A stretch of 64,000 nucleotides of DNA, taken from positions 496,001-560,000 of the forward strand of contig CALYLX010000141.1 in the NCBI GenBank assembly GCA_944990035.1. Reading direction: 5' to 3'. The notes beneath the pieces were generated by a model. That model worked only from the letters and a program-made list of their open reading frames with translations, searched no databases and was not told where the DNA came from. Source of the DNA: Clitopilus passeckerianus. Taxonomy: Eukaryota; Basidiomycota; Agaricomycetes; Agaricales; Entolomataceae. The position numbers and the translations under genes are program-made. Numbering within the stretch: the stretch's first letter is position 1; every line of letters starts with the position of its first letter. Positions 21,553 through 33,748 of the stretch are shown in pieces.

Positions 21553-22434
21553 ATGTCCTCCAATGTCTCCTCCTACGACCGCACCATCATCCTTAACACC
21601 TTCAAAACCGATTCCGCTGTTACGGCGCTCCGTACGAATACTGCCTGGAGCAGCAACGACAACCTCCTCACCGAAGTGGCAGAGCGGGGCTCAGCCTACC
21701 ACGACCGAAGAACCGAATTCCGCAACGAAGTGGCTCGTCTACGCCACCTATATTCGAAAACCCTTGAAGAACTTGATCGAGCTCTTGACAGCTCTGACCA
21801 ACGCACGGAGGAAACCCTCACCGACCTCTTCTTTGCTGCCGGAGGTACAGCCTTCCTTGATCAGCACTATCCTGAACGACGAAGTTGGTTCCCCAACCCG
21901 AAAGAGACAGATTTCGAAACCCTTGCCGCCAATCCCTGGGGGCCTGAGGAAGATCAAACCACCGAAGAACCGACGATTCTCACGGCACGTCAGGTTCGAG
22001 GAACCCTCCAAGAATTCCCCCCCGTCACCAACCTTGCTACCGCTGCCAAGATAAAGCACAATCCCTTCATTCAAACTATACCCGAGGATCAAGATAGCGA
22101 CAAGGAAAACGTCAACCCAAATGTCAAACCCACCGACACCTTACCTCTCCGCATTCGAAAGCCCACCAGAGTCAGATTCGCCAACTCTGGTGAACCCTCT
22201 TCCTCAACAATCTCGTCACAGAAGGCGCCGCGTACCGGATACCTCGCCAACCAGCCACCACCGCCCCGACACTTCCGATGCTATGTTTGCGGAGGCAGAC
22301 ATCGACAATACCATTGCTTTCGTTTTGTTTGTCGTCTGTGTCATCATCGCGGCCCAGGCCATTACCCGGTTAACTGTCCACAACGCTATTGGAAGAACAT
22401 AGACCGCCATTTCTGGGGCAAGAGGAAGAATTGA
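21553..22434 (+). CDS. Third ORF of the chromovirus, unknown function, Cys-rich C-terminus
   Basis: A 293-codon frame follows pol; the ATG at 21553 is chosen because the earlier open codons start with GTG. The N-terminal third looks helical and coiled-coil-like. The middle is Pro/Ser/Thr-rich with a KENVNPN stretch. The C-terminus is a Cys/His cluster beginning CYVCGGRHRQYHC, followed by CRLCHHRGPGHYPVNC, which resembles two zinc knuckles. There is no signal peptide or membrane segment, so it is not an envelope protein. A role as a second nucleic-acid chaperone is inference. Many fungal gypsy elements have nothing at this position. Confidence 0.7.
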   Translation: MSSNVSSYDRTIILNTFKTDSAVTALRTNTAWSSNDNLLTEVAERGSAYHDRRTEFRNEVARLRHLYSKTLEELDRALDSSDQRTEETLTDLFFAAGGTAFLDQHYPERRSWFPNPKETDFETLAANPWGPEEDQTTEEPTILTARQVRGTLQEFPPVTNLATAAKIKHNPFIQTIPEDQDSDKENVNPNVKPTDTLPLRIRKPTRVRFANSGEPSSSTISSQKAPRTGYLANQPPPPRHFRCYVCGGRHRQYHCFRFVCRLCHHRGPGHYPVNCPQRYWKNIDRHFWGKRKN

Positions 22435-22455
22435 AGCCAGGTGACTTCAACGCTA

Positions 22456-22467
22456 GCGAGAGGGTAA
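22456..22467 (+). promoter_or_regulatory. Polypurine tract candidate
   Basis: AGCGAGAGGGTAA lies directly before the 3' LTR, where plus-strand priming occurs. It is short and interrupted, so the assignment rests mainly on position. Confidence 0.5.
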
Positions 22468-22930
22468 TGTTACAGTTACCTTGGATACGCACCCGGACTC
22501 TTTTTCCTTTTACTCATCTACCATTACTATCCCCCGCCCCGCTTACGTTTATACGATTACTCAGTACTGCTGCGCATTACTCATCCCTTTAGCTACGATT
22601 ACTCAGTATTCTCACGATCGTGGGATACTTGTACTATATTTACTTACCATGACTCATCGTGACTCTTACTCTGACTCACTCCGAGTCATACTTACTTTTG
22701 CTTACTTAGCATTGCTGCGCAATGCCCAACCCTTAGCCCTACTCTTCATGTATAAATACTTTCACGCTTTCGGTCTTGCTTCCCCAGCTTGACCTAAAAG
22801 CCTATACATCGCTATTTGCTTTAACTTCGACTCGCTCGATTACTCTCGCTCGTCTCTACAAAGGCTGGTAGAGGACTAAGCAGCTGAACTCTTGATACTT
22901 GGTTGAGCACGTAGCGATACTAGCTTAACA
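22468..22930 (+). repeat. 3' LTR
   Basis: It is 463 bp with no difference seen from the 5' LTR at 15932-16394. Confidence 0.97.
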
Positions 22931-23554
22931 ACCCTGCTATGCAGCGTATCTCGTCTTTCCAGAATGGTGAGTCCCCATATTGATTTTAGTTGCCACTTTG
23001 ATTACTCATTTACTGCTCCAGCTGCTTTCAAGTTGTGGGCCCCGAAACTACACAATTATTACGAGCGGCACCTTTCGAAGATTTGGGAGAAGCAGCCGGG
23101 CCTTCGGCCGGGATTCCCGAATTCAGTCTGGCCGTGCACAGCAATCAACTTCGGCGGGCGAGTGGTGACGAGGCCACATCGGGACTGCATGAACTTAGCG
23201 TTCGGCTGGTGCTCTATAGTTGCGTTGGGCGACTTTGATCCCGAAAAGGGCGGGCACCTCGTTCTGCCGGACCTTCGAATGGTGATTGAGTTCCCGCCCG
23301 GCTCAAATATATTTATCCCATCGGCTATATTGACACATTGCAATACTCCTGTTGAAGAGGCAGAAACCAGACTCTCGTTCACCCAGTTTGCTGCTGGCGA
23401 CCTGTTTCGCTATGTCGACTGCGGTTTGATGACTGAAAAGGAGTTGAAGGTCGAGAACCCTAAGAAGTACCGCAATATCATAAAGAAGAAGAAGAAACGA
23501 TGGAGTTTTGGGCTTGGTCTGTACAATCGTAATACACCCCACATTATATGTTAA

Positions 23555-23788
23555 TATATTAGCTCATAATAATATATTCTACAACAACTGTCGACAGCAA
23601 TAAGCAAAGGCCTTAACCTCGCAAGGTCTCCCAGATACTATCCACATTTGGTTGATCCGGATTAATTGATCTGATGTCACGTGTTGCTTAGCCCCGATGA
23701 AAGCAATGCGTTGATCGAAGCTAAATAGACGCATTTCCAACTTCAACGACACCGCACCGCTTTACAGGCAGCAAGAAATTCAACCACA
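23555..23788. other. Short intergenic region
   Basis: The 234 bp between the TET/JBP-like stop and the JmjC start are AT-rich at the left. Both genes are on the plus strand, so it must hold one terminator and one promoter. Confidence 0.5.
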
Positions 23789-26700
23789 ATGGAATATCGG
23801 CATCGAGTTGATCTTGGAGAAGCCTTCACCAAGCTGCCTTGGTTAACGGACACTTTCAACACACCCAATTTGATGGAGAGAGTGGCGGGATGTACGGAGA
23901 TCGAGGTAATCAATATATTTGGTTAACGTCCGTTCACCTCGTGTTTTAACGGGCAACTGGTTTTTCAAGGCGTATGCAGGAGTATTGGACAAGGGAGAGA
24001 AGGATTTCTATTCAGCCGAATTCGCCGCCATCAAGAAGTACCTGTCCGGCGGCAAGCTGAATCAAATCGAAGTCCGGGGAGGAATAGGGAGATTGACAAG
24101 CTATCGCTTGGTCGATGTAGCCATGTGGAGACACACTCGTCAAAGCCCACCTAAGTGCGAGGTGAAGAATAAGGATTGTGTTCTCTTTAAGGAACCGGTG
24201 CGTTGCACTATCATCTTTGTTTCTCCAGAAGATTCACCTTTGATCTTTCAGACGTTCAAGGCACTCAAGACATGGACGGCACTCGTTGCGGATGCGTACC
24301 AAAGCAGCCTGCAAGTCGGCAAGAAGAATATCACGCGCTCAATTGTCGACGCAGAACATCCATTTGCACTTCATTCTATGATCGACGAATGCAGGCAGGC
24401 GTCCGGTTTCTATGCAATATTGGGCAACTTCGCAAAGGCCGCTTTCCATCTTCAATACCTTCTGAAGGTGCTCAGTCTGGCTACTCTATAACGTAGATAA
24501 GACTCATCATCTGTAGGGTTTTGAAGACCTTCCTCCGGACGCCACGAAAATTGCAGAGGATCTGAAGCTGTAAGTCATATTTATCAAAAACTGCCCGATA
24601 TCTGATCAGCCGTTACTTTAGTGACTCCCACCCCGAGTTTCAGGTGTTTCGACAGCGTGATGTCAACATCCATCGAGTCCGAAATGCGCTCTATCTTGCA
24701 CTGATGAGCACTCCGATGTGTCTTCTTACAATGACAAAGGTCGAGAGTGTTTTCCATGCCGCTGCGAATTTGGCCGATGTAAGCGCCTTCGTTTCAGAGG
24801 CGTACGTATATTTGGCTAAGAATCACTAGACCTTCGTGAGCTTGAATTCGGATCGGCCTGAACCAATGCTCCAGGTGGACTGGATTCTCTGGAACCTGAT
24901 ATTTGATGCTGCGTTAGGTAAAGTATCCCTGTATGACGGGCTGTTTGTCGCTCTAGAACAAGCAAACGCACTTCTCAGTGGGCTCGACCCCAACGTATCT
25001 GATTGGTACTCTTTGGGTGGGTATTTCTCCTCGCATACACATTTTAACTCTGACAGATCGTTCCACAGAATTTGAAAGATGTGCTCCGCCCCAGCCCCAG
25101 CCGCCGCTGTCGACTACGTTGATGCGGCCTGGAACCTTTCAGGGCTCGTCAAGGGCCCTTCCGTCTTCACTTAGTTCTAGATCCACGAGTCTCGTACCAT
25201 ATGGAGGTCAGCCCGGAGGTATAGAAAGTTTTTCAGCTTTGACGAGAGTGAGTGCTTTCCATTATCCACGGCGGACGAGTTAACCTGTTTATCTCTTTTC
25301 CTCCTTTCAAGTTACGCACTCCCTTGTCAGCGCAGCAGGATGATGATGTGGGTAACCCCTTTACCTAACCAAACAAACTAACATACGGGGTGCAGGATCT
25401 CTTCTCGAACACGACTAGAATGAACCGGATTGGATTGGACGACAATAGAGAGGATGAGATGCAGGTCGATCGTAAGTTCCATAGTATAATCACCCGTACA
25501 GTTGAATAGCAAGCTAATGAATACGTCCAGCCACTTTTGAAGACTATTATGGTGATAGTGTCGAAACGCGGTGGCCAGAAGGAATGCGGAGAAGGTGTGA
25601 CGCCTGGGAGTTGGATTATCGGCATGATGAGGGTCCGATTATCAACGATGAGGACGACGATGCGTATTCCAGGGAGGTTCAGCGACACGCGGGTTCGAAC
25701 GGTAATGACAGAGACGACGAAGAGGAAGAAGACCTCAGAGCCGGAGAGAAGGAGCAGGTGCTGGAGAAGAACAAGGGATTTGCAGAGAATACGGACCTAC
25801 GCAAGGAGAAGAAGAAGGATGACGTTGGAAGCCAGCTTGGCAGAGAGGGAAAGGCGGGTGATGGAGAAGGAAATAGTGAAGAAGATATGAGAGTGGACGA
25901 AGATAAGACAGACGATGACGAGCAGATGGTCGAACAGAAGACAATTGATGATGAAGACCAGAGCAATGATGGAGAGAAGAAAAGCGACGAGGAAAACGAC
26001 ACCGTCAAGCAACCCATCAGGCGCCGACTTGTCGATAGGGATGGGAAACGCATCCGTGACGGAAGTGGATCGTCGTCCAGTAGCGAGGGCGGTCAGGAGT
26101 CAAGGGCTCCTAAGCAAAAACAGAAGATCCAGCGGGTCAATACCTCGTCAAGCAGCGAGAACGAATCAACGCACCGTGCAGGAGCTACTCGACGCTCGAC
26201 CAGGATAGAGAAGAAGAAGAAAGAGGCTGCAGCATTCGGCACCCCTATGGATATATTTGGCAGCATTAAATCGTTGAGGCGTACAAGAAAGAAGAAGAAA
26301 AATGCGGTCGAGAACGGGGAGACAGCGACGGCTAAAGGCGGACAGTTAGCCAAGGGTGATAGCAAGAAAGGAGTAACATCGGTTCAGCCCGGAGACAAGA
26401 AGAAGGACGACAGCACCGACGATGAAATAGTCTATCTCGGCCGTCGGATGAATCTTGGTGTTGAGTTTAGGGAGTTATATGTGAGCGAACTTCTAACGGG
26501 GTCTAATCGACAAACTCTCATGTTATGCAGGCAGAGCGTACTCCAAGAGTGAAGGCAGAGCTCGACGAGACGGTGCCGTCTTTTGAGAAAGACGCACCGA
26601 GATCGACCGATGAGGACGAACCCATGAAATCGCCACCTCCTTCGCCCGAATTCCCTCGTGTTGTCGGCGACAAACCTATTCGACAGTATAACGTATCTAC

Positions 26701-28782
26701 AGGGGAACAGGAGGAGTATACGCCCAAGTTTCACGTGAGCTCAGTCACCAATGTCTTATTATTGCTCTGTTAACCATCTTCTTTCAGTTTGATGCAGAGC
26801 TGCAACTCTTATACACCGTCGACAAAGCTTCCGAGAAAACTCACATCGACGGTCGGCCAGCCTATTTCGTTCCGAACTCAGAAGACTCATTCATTCATCG
26901 CATGTCTTATGATGAATATCTCTCCATGGATACGAAGGCCATTCTTGAAATATTTCGTCGGCGGCACATTCTTGTCTACGGAAAGCCAGACAAAAACATC
27001 AAGTTTGATGCTGAGGGTCTTCAATCCGTTCTTGGAACGCTGCGTCGTTCGTGCACTGTTCAAGGTCCGTTACCCACAGGGAGTGCTTTATATATCTGTG
27101 GTACTCAAACATTCTTAGATTTATCGATCCCTGCAGATGGGGACTTCAGCATTCGGCAACGGGATGGTTGCGCGATGGACATTCTAAACAGCCATCGTCA
27201 AGGCGGAAGATGCCTAAACGGCCTCGACTTTCGTCGATCCTTCGATTGGGACTCGGATCAGGAGAAGAAACTCGAGACAGATATGGTCGATTGGGCTGAA
27301 ACGGAACAGCTTGTTTTATGTCCGATTACTCATAATTTTCCCCTCACCAACATGAGATGGGCTCTGGCGGCCACGTCTGGGTGCTATTCACACGTCCATA
27401 TCGATTCTTCCGGATTTGCGACCTGTATCGAATGTCTCACAGGGAAGAAGGATTGGTTTGTTGGTATTCCGAAAGAGGAAGAAGATTTCGACGCTTTTTC
27501 GTCTCTCAACACGTTCACCGGCGACTACAGCTTCCAGGGGATTAACCACACTCGCTTTCGATGGGAGAAGCTGACATGGGACTCAACCACATTGTTGTAA
27601 GACATTTCGAGTAACGGCTTAAGACGAGACTGATGCTCAATGCAGTTTCCAACGCCCGGGCACGCCTCACATAGTTTTTACTCCCGAGGCATCTCTGGTT
27701 CGGGGTCGGTTTTTCTATTCTACATCAAGTCTCCGAGAAACAGTCACGGCCTATTATCACGAATGTATACAGCATTCAATCGTCACCAATACTGAGCACC
27801 AGGAGGCATCTATCATCGTACTCAGCAGGATAATAGCGATGTACAACTCGTACTTCGTCTGGGGTGAGTCATTTGCGGTATTTTACCCTATACTATGCCG
27901 ACTGATGCTTGGTTAGGTGATGAAGTGGTCTATCCAAGTCACCTACCTGACATGTCTACGTTTCAGGGCGTATTCGACGTCCTAACACTCTGTAGTTTCT
28001 TCGAGGTCTCAAACGCGTTGATGAGGTGGGGTACGGATGACGCAGCTAATATCAGGCTCAGGCATTTCCTCGTTCGCAGTCGGAAACGCGCTCGGGAGCT
28101 AGTTGCGTGGATCAGCCACAACTACGCCTTTGTTCAGGATATCGAGACTGTCAATTGTCTCGAAGACATCTACTGGCCATACGTCGCCAAGGCGGGGTGT
28201 CTTCTCTATCGCTATCGGCAGCTGTCCGATAAGTATCGCGAGGATGGGGCTGATACAGCAACCAGGACTCTCAAAATCCTTCAGCTGTCGTTCAAAGACA
28301 TGAAGCCCGTTGATCGCTTGTTCAAGGCGAACCTGAAGAATAAGTCTATCCCTTTGACATTCGCATGGAGTGGGCCATCCACCATCGTCAAGAAGAAGTC
28401 AAATATGGGCAGATTCGTTCGCCGTGAGTTCTACTTGATCTTTCAACTGTTTCGACTTTGGTGATCTGACTCACCTCAAGCAACCGTCGAAGGACTGAAT
28501 TCCGATGACATGGCTGCAGGTCTGACCTATCATCATGTTCATTTCGAGGAGAAGAGGTACTACAGTTCGGCACAACGCACGAAGGAACTATTGAAGACAC
28601 CAGCACCTTCGTCTCGAGGTTCTCAATCTGTTCCTCTACCATCAGAGGAGGACTCAGAGGAAGAATCTTCAAACAAGAGCGGGCCCTCTGGAGGCGAAGA
28701 GAGCTCAGACAATGGGGGTTCAAAGCCACAAGACGATGAAGAAAGTGGCGACAGTGAGGTGACCCCAGACGACGCAGAGTAG
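23789..28782 (+). CDS. Large JmjC-domain protein, 14 exons, about 1434 aa
   Basis: Exons: 23789-23905, 23970-24467, 24517-24569, 24622-24778, 24830-25016, 25057-25247, 25312-25347, 25396-25471, 25531-26480, 26531-26734, 26788-27596, 27646-27863, 27917-28423, 28481-28782. All phases close and total 4305 nt. The N-terminal 420 residues form a helical domain I do not recognise. Residues about 440-820 are very acidic and basic (Glu/Asp/Lys/Ser tracts), as in chromatin proteins. The JmjC fold lies at about 820-1130: HVHIDSSGF provides the HxD iron pair, GKKDWFVG follows, and RPGTPHIVF carries the distal His. Such enzymes hydroxylate or demethylate histones or other proteins using Fe(II) and 2-oxoglutarate. 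A helical region and an acidic tail follow. Some Agaricomycete JmjC relatives are expanded lineage-specifically. Joining the N-terminal exons to the JmjC part relies on splice phase alone. Confidence 0.75.
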
Positions 28783-29454
28783 AAACAGACAGGTTTTTGG
28801 TGCGTAATGATTGCATACCCTTACGTCTTTGGATGGATTAGTTAAATCTATTCTTAGGTATCCTCTGAGTGGCGTCATCTCGTCCTGTAGGGTCCACTGC
28901 ATATTGAACTTTCCGCGTCCATTGTACTACTGCCTTATACTCTATTCCCACTACGTCTCTTATCTGTTTTATATATATATTTGCGTTATACGACTTGCAT
29001 TGTTTAGGTTCTCGACGTATCCAGTCCCGCGTACCCGAAGGCAACAGATCAATTCAGAATATTGCGTTGCAAGGGCTCGCAATCCGACGGAAGTTCAAAG
29101 TTGCTCCGGCGCCAAAGGTCACGCTTTCGGTTTTTCAAAAAAGTGATCACGTGATCCTCTTGGAAAGTAGCGTCCTGGACGCCACCATGGTGGCGCTCAG
29201 TGGTATATCTCTCTAGATCCGGTTTCGACCCCGCTGCTTTCTCTCCCTTGAAAGATTATCATGATCCCAGCGCTCTGCAGAGTGAGTTTGAGTTTTTGGT
29301 ACATGAATATGTGTTAACCTCTTAGTAGATTCATTCGTCGGCTTATTTCTATCTTCTTTACTACCTCCTATGGCTTACAGCAATTGCTGGATCACTACGA
29401 GGAAGCCATAACACTGTCTCGAGCGGTGTCCTAGAATATCGGGCTCATACCTTC
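28783..29454. other. Intergenic region up to the Helitron ORF
   Basis: No supported gene. It probably includes the JmjC 3' untranslated region and the unplaced 5' end of the Helitron. A perfect palindrome GATCACGTGATC occurs near 29143-29154. Confidence 0.45.
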
Positions 29455-32400
29455 ATGTCCGTATGCTACGCATTTATAAACGCTGCAATCTATTTTTACG
29501 GCTGTAGCTTGAGCCTTTCTTCCAACCGAGGTGCACCGGATCGTACCCGTGGTGTAGTTCGCGTGAGAGGCGGTGGGAGACCCACTACCCCCGCATTGAC
29601 TTACGCAAAAGAAGAATGGAAGCTTGTATATCACCTCCCAGTGGACAAGACATATGCATATAAACATAGTTCAAAGTATTTGTGCACTACAGAAAGTTTG
29701 ACCAGCCTAATCCCATTGGCGTCTCGGAAGCTTGCGTTGAAAATCGCTAAAACGCACAAGGTCAAGTTGACACATAACATTGCTGGCGCCGAGATTGGAA
29801 AAGCCTTTGACAACCATTACTGTTGCAACTGCGACGACTTCGTGTCTGTGCTTCAGAGAAGAAACACAACCAGAAGCACACGTAAATTACCAAAGGTTCT
29901 GGCATCTGAACTCCCGTCTCTGACCTTCCCTCCACCGCCAATTGATAAAGACCTCATGGAAACTATTATTATCGGGTTCTGTGCCGAGAACGATGAGAGA
30001 AATATCAGTGAGAAGGGTTGTGCAGTATGCGGTCAATTAACGGCGGTGAAGGATCTCTCAGCCATCAAATCGGTTAGAAACAATCTACGCACTTTGGACG
30101 TTACCGGAGTAACAAGAAAGGAAAGATTCTCCCGTGACTCACCAGTCGAAGAAATTGATGGCCCAGTAGTAATCCCAGACTGTCCGGACATCTGCACTAC
30201 GTGTCGAAGTTCAATCAGAAAGGGGGACATCCCAGCCAACGCCCTAGCGAATGGCCTATGGGTTGGAGAAGTCCCCCGGCAGCTGAAAGATCTGACTTTC
30301 ATCGAGAAGCTAATGGTGTCAAGAATCAGACACAACGCCTGTTTTGCGACCGTGGCGGCGGGCGGTCGCAAGTTGAAGTGCAATGTAGTCACTTTCGAAT
30401 GTAATTTACCAAAGGTGTATGGCATGCTTCCTCCTTCTGTCAAAGACCTGAATGATATGATCGCGATTCTGTTCACCGGCCCGACAGATCCGACAGAATC
30501 AGATCTCAAGCGAACACCTTTCTTGGTCAGGCGTCGTGTGGTTGCTGATGCCCTTGAATGGTTGGCGCTAAATCACCCTAACTATAGCGATATCACCATT
30601 TCAAAGTTGAACTTAAGTGAATACCCCGAAGAGGGTATCCCTCTAGACGTTGTATATCAGAAACGAGACTCAAATAAAGACCTAGAAAATGTGGCGGTAT
30701 ATGATAACGATGATGAGGACAGGGTTGAGAGTGGAAAATGTCCCTTCTCTGTCCACGGGCTCGTTGATATTCCAGGCTCAAAGTTGACAGCGGCAGAGTT
30801 AAAAGCAAAAGCCGTTCAACACTGGAACAACGGCGGAGCTGCATTAAGAATGGGTAAAAGTGCTGAGCCCGTCGGAGCGTTCAATAACCCGTCCTGGTGG
30901 CCGCAGATGTTTCCTTGGCTGTTTCCCTATGGCTTAGGCTCTATTGGGATGAGTAACCTGTCTCCGAAACAGCATAAGAGATTCCTACTAATGTATCATG
31001 ATAAAAGGTTCCAAGTTGATGAGTTATTTGCACTGATCGCATTCAATAACGAACAACTCCGATCTGCTTCAGATGCAAGCTTTCTCACTGTGGAAAAAAC
31101 GGAATTTCCTCGCATGTGTGATCGTTTGATGTCACTTCGTGAAGACGTACTGGAGAACGTAGCTGAAAGGATGGCAAGAGGTGAAAATGTTGCGACCTCA
31201 AAAGATAAAACAGAAGCTGAACAGAACTGTTTTCAAGTATTGAAGGACTTGGATCATATAAATGGCAGCGTATCCGGCTTCTTGACAAGTAAGAAGTGGA
31301 TGAGAAATGAGATATGGTCGATGGTGAATCATTATGGCGCCCCGTTGTGGTATGTAACCCTCAACCCGGCCGATAAAAAACATCCGATCTGTATGTATTG
31401 GTGTAGCAAAAAAACAGAATTCAATCCAGACTTATTTGTCTCAGAGGACGAAAGACGCCGTCTCATAGCAAACAATCCTGTCGCTGGAGCAAGATTCTTT
31501 CATTTCATGATCTCTAACTTTATTAAGCATGTTCTAGGCGTGTCAGCGCAACATGAAGGTTTCTTTGGACACACTAAGGGCTACTATGGCACAGTGGAAC
31601 AACAAGGGCGTCTATCTCTCCACCTCCACATGTTAATCTGGATCGAAGGGTGTTCTACCCCAGAAGAAACCAGACAAAGAATCATGGACCCCACCTCTGA
31701 CTTCAGAAGACAGCTCGTCAAATATTTGGAGTCTAGGCACCAAGGAGAATTGATCGGAGGCTCAAAGAACGAAATTACGGACGTTCTGTTGCACAAAAAG
31801 GATGATTCCTCCTACGTGGACCCAACCACTACCTTGCCTACCCCCCCTCCAAAACGCTGCCAATCCAAATGCGATGACTGTCCTGCTTGTGAAAAGAACA
31901 AAGGATGGTGGAAGACCTTTACAACGACGGTGAATGACCTTGTACTGCGGTCAAACTTCCATATATGCCGGTCTTCCTACACCAGCGCTGGTACAAAGAA
32001 GAAGAATACAGACGCTCCAGGCTGCCTCAACAACATATGGAAGAAATGCAAAGCCCGCATGCCAAGAAAAATCTTCCCCTCAACAATAATTAATGAATCA
32101 AACGGATCAATACGGCTTCGACATATGGAAGACAGGCTTAACACCTTTGTCCCTTTGATAACGTATTTGTTTCGCTCGAACACAGACGTTACTAGTCTGA
32201 GATCAGGGACTTCTATTAAAGCTGTGCTGTTGTATATCTCAAATTATATCACCAAGGTTTCCTTGAAGACGCATACAATATTTGATTCAGTTCAATCGAT
32301 TTTCCGCCGAAATCACGACCTAAAGGCTAGCAATCGACCTAGGGCAGAGAAGGGTAGAATACTCATGACAAAGATGGTCAACAGTATGAGTGCAAAACTG

Positions 32401-33748
32401 GAAATAGGAGCGCCTATGGCGAGCCTGTACCTTCTGGGAAATCCAGATCACTACACGAATTCTGACTTCCAACCGTTTTATTGGCAGAACTACTTAGCGG
32501 AGGCGAATAAGGATTGGAACTATCCCATACCTGGAATGAAGCCTGAAAAGGTACCAATCGTCAAGAGAGGCGACAAATATACCAGTGTCTCGCATGTAGA
32601 AGACTATGTTAAACGATCCTGTGACCTTGAACATCTCTGCATATACGATTGGATCTCGTACACGACACGGTTAAAGACTGCAAAGATTGTCGAATCGAAC
32701 AATCAAACTGCTGGAGAGCAGGATAATGGACTAAGTTTAGAGGAAAAGGGAACTGTGCTGGAATCTTGCACCCAGAGAAAAAACAACTTGTACGAGTTCT
32801 TGCCCGACCATCCATTATCCAAGACCTATAAGACATTGTACAATCCAGCTCACCTGAAGATCCCCACATTCCTGGGGGTTAATCTACCGAGAAAAGATCA
32901 AGGTGATCGCGAGTACTACTGCTTCTCTATGCTCGCCCTATTTAAACCATGGCGACGTGGAAAAGATCTCAAAATGAATAGTACAACATGGGATGAAGCA
33001 TTTTTTAGTCACGAATTCACAACAAAGCAGACTGAACTCCTGAAGAACTTTCACATCAAGTACGAGTGTAGAGACGACAGCGACGATTACTTTGCCCAGC
33101 TAAAAAAAGGTTCAGCTGAGGATGACATGCCAACAGCCTTCGTTGGTTCACGTGAAGAAAATTCAAATGAGATGTCTAACTGCGAACACACATACCCCCA
33201 TAACGAAGATGATGTATATGGCGAGGATGGCGAGGTGGAGAGTGAAGTGCCCGCCATCGGAAGAACTCACCTCACTCGACTTGCCAAGATGAATCTGACC
33301 AGACTGATATTGCAAAGGCTTTATAGTGGACAAGACTCGATCACTTTAGAATACTTAGATGATAAAATACCGTCAGTAGACATAGACTGCTCAAAAGGAT
33401 CCAAGTACTGGGCAGAAATTCTATCGAAGGAAAAGAAGACAATAATCGAGCAGAAACAGATGCATGCACCAACTGATAGCCGAAGCAATCGAACGAAAAT
33501 GAAAGCCATGGCTGAGAGTCCTGATATCGTCACCAAGGAATACCTGGAAGAATTATACCGTCCCAAGAACTGGCACGAACATGTACAGAAGATACACACT
33601 GAATTTTCGCTCAACAATGCACAACATAGAGCATTTAGAATAGTAACAAACCATGCATCGAGCCAGAACGCTGATCAACTAAGAATGTATATTGCTGGAA
33701 TGGGAGGAACTGGCAAGTCTCAGGTGATTAGATCACTCAAAGAATTCT

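Larger units (their letters stand above)
15932..22930 (+). mobile_element. Complete Ty3/gypsy chromovirus, 6999 bp
   Basis: It has 463-bp LTRs at both ends, a 5-bp target duplication, a primer site next to the 5' LTR, gag, pol (protease, reverse transcriptase, RNase H, integrase, chromodomain), an extra ORF and a purine-rich stretch before the 3' LTR. I found no difference between the two LTRs reading them side by side, and all three frames are open. This indicates a very recent insertion and possible autonomy. It lies in the coding exon of the TET/JBP-like gene in the same orientation. Confidence 0.96.
15119..23554 (+). pseudogene. TET/JBP-like 2OG-Fe(II) dioxygenase gene, split by an LTR retrotransposon
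   Basis: Exons are 15119-15125, 15186-15244 and 15287-15931, then the 7-kb element, then 22936-22966 and 23022-23554. If the element and one ACCCT copy are ignored, the reading frame is continuous. The C-terminal domain shows TRPHRDCMN (an HxD iron motif), GWCSIVALGDFDPEKGGH, SAILTHCNTPV with a distal His, and ETRLSFTQF with the Arg expected to hold 2-oxoglutarate. This matches the expanded basidiomycete TET/JBP-like family, whose animal relatives oxidise 5-methylcytosine. The protein would be about 420 residues. The 7-nt first exon is tentative. All visible catalytic residues are downstream of the insertion, so the present allele cannot make the enzyme unless the element is spliced out. Family assignment is from motif recognition. 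Confidence 0.75.

Noticed and set aside
21563..22054. Alternative frames inside the third retrotransposon ORF
   Set aside because: They overlap the longer ORF, which has a conserved-looking Cys/His tail; the alternatives have none.
25679..26053. Antisense Ser/Phe-rich frames in the JmjC linker
   Set aside because: These arise from Glu/Lys/Asp-rich codons on the coding strand.
29143..29154. GATCACGTGATC palindrome upstream of the Helitron
   Set aside because: A single E-box-like palindrome in intergenic DNA is not evidence of a regulatory site by itself.
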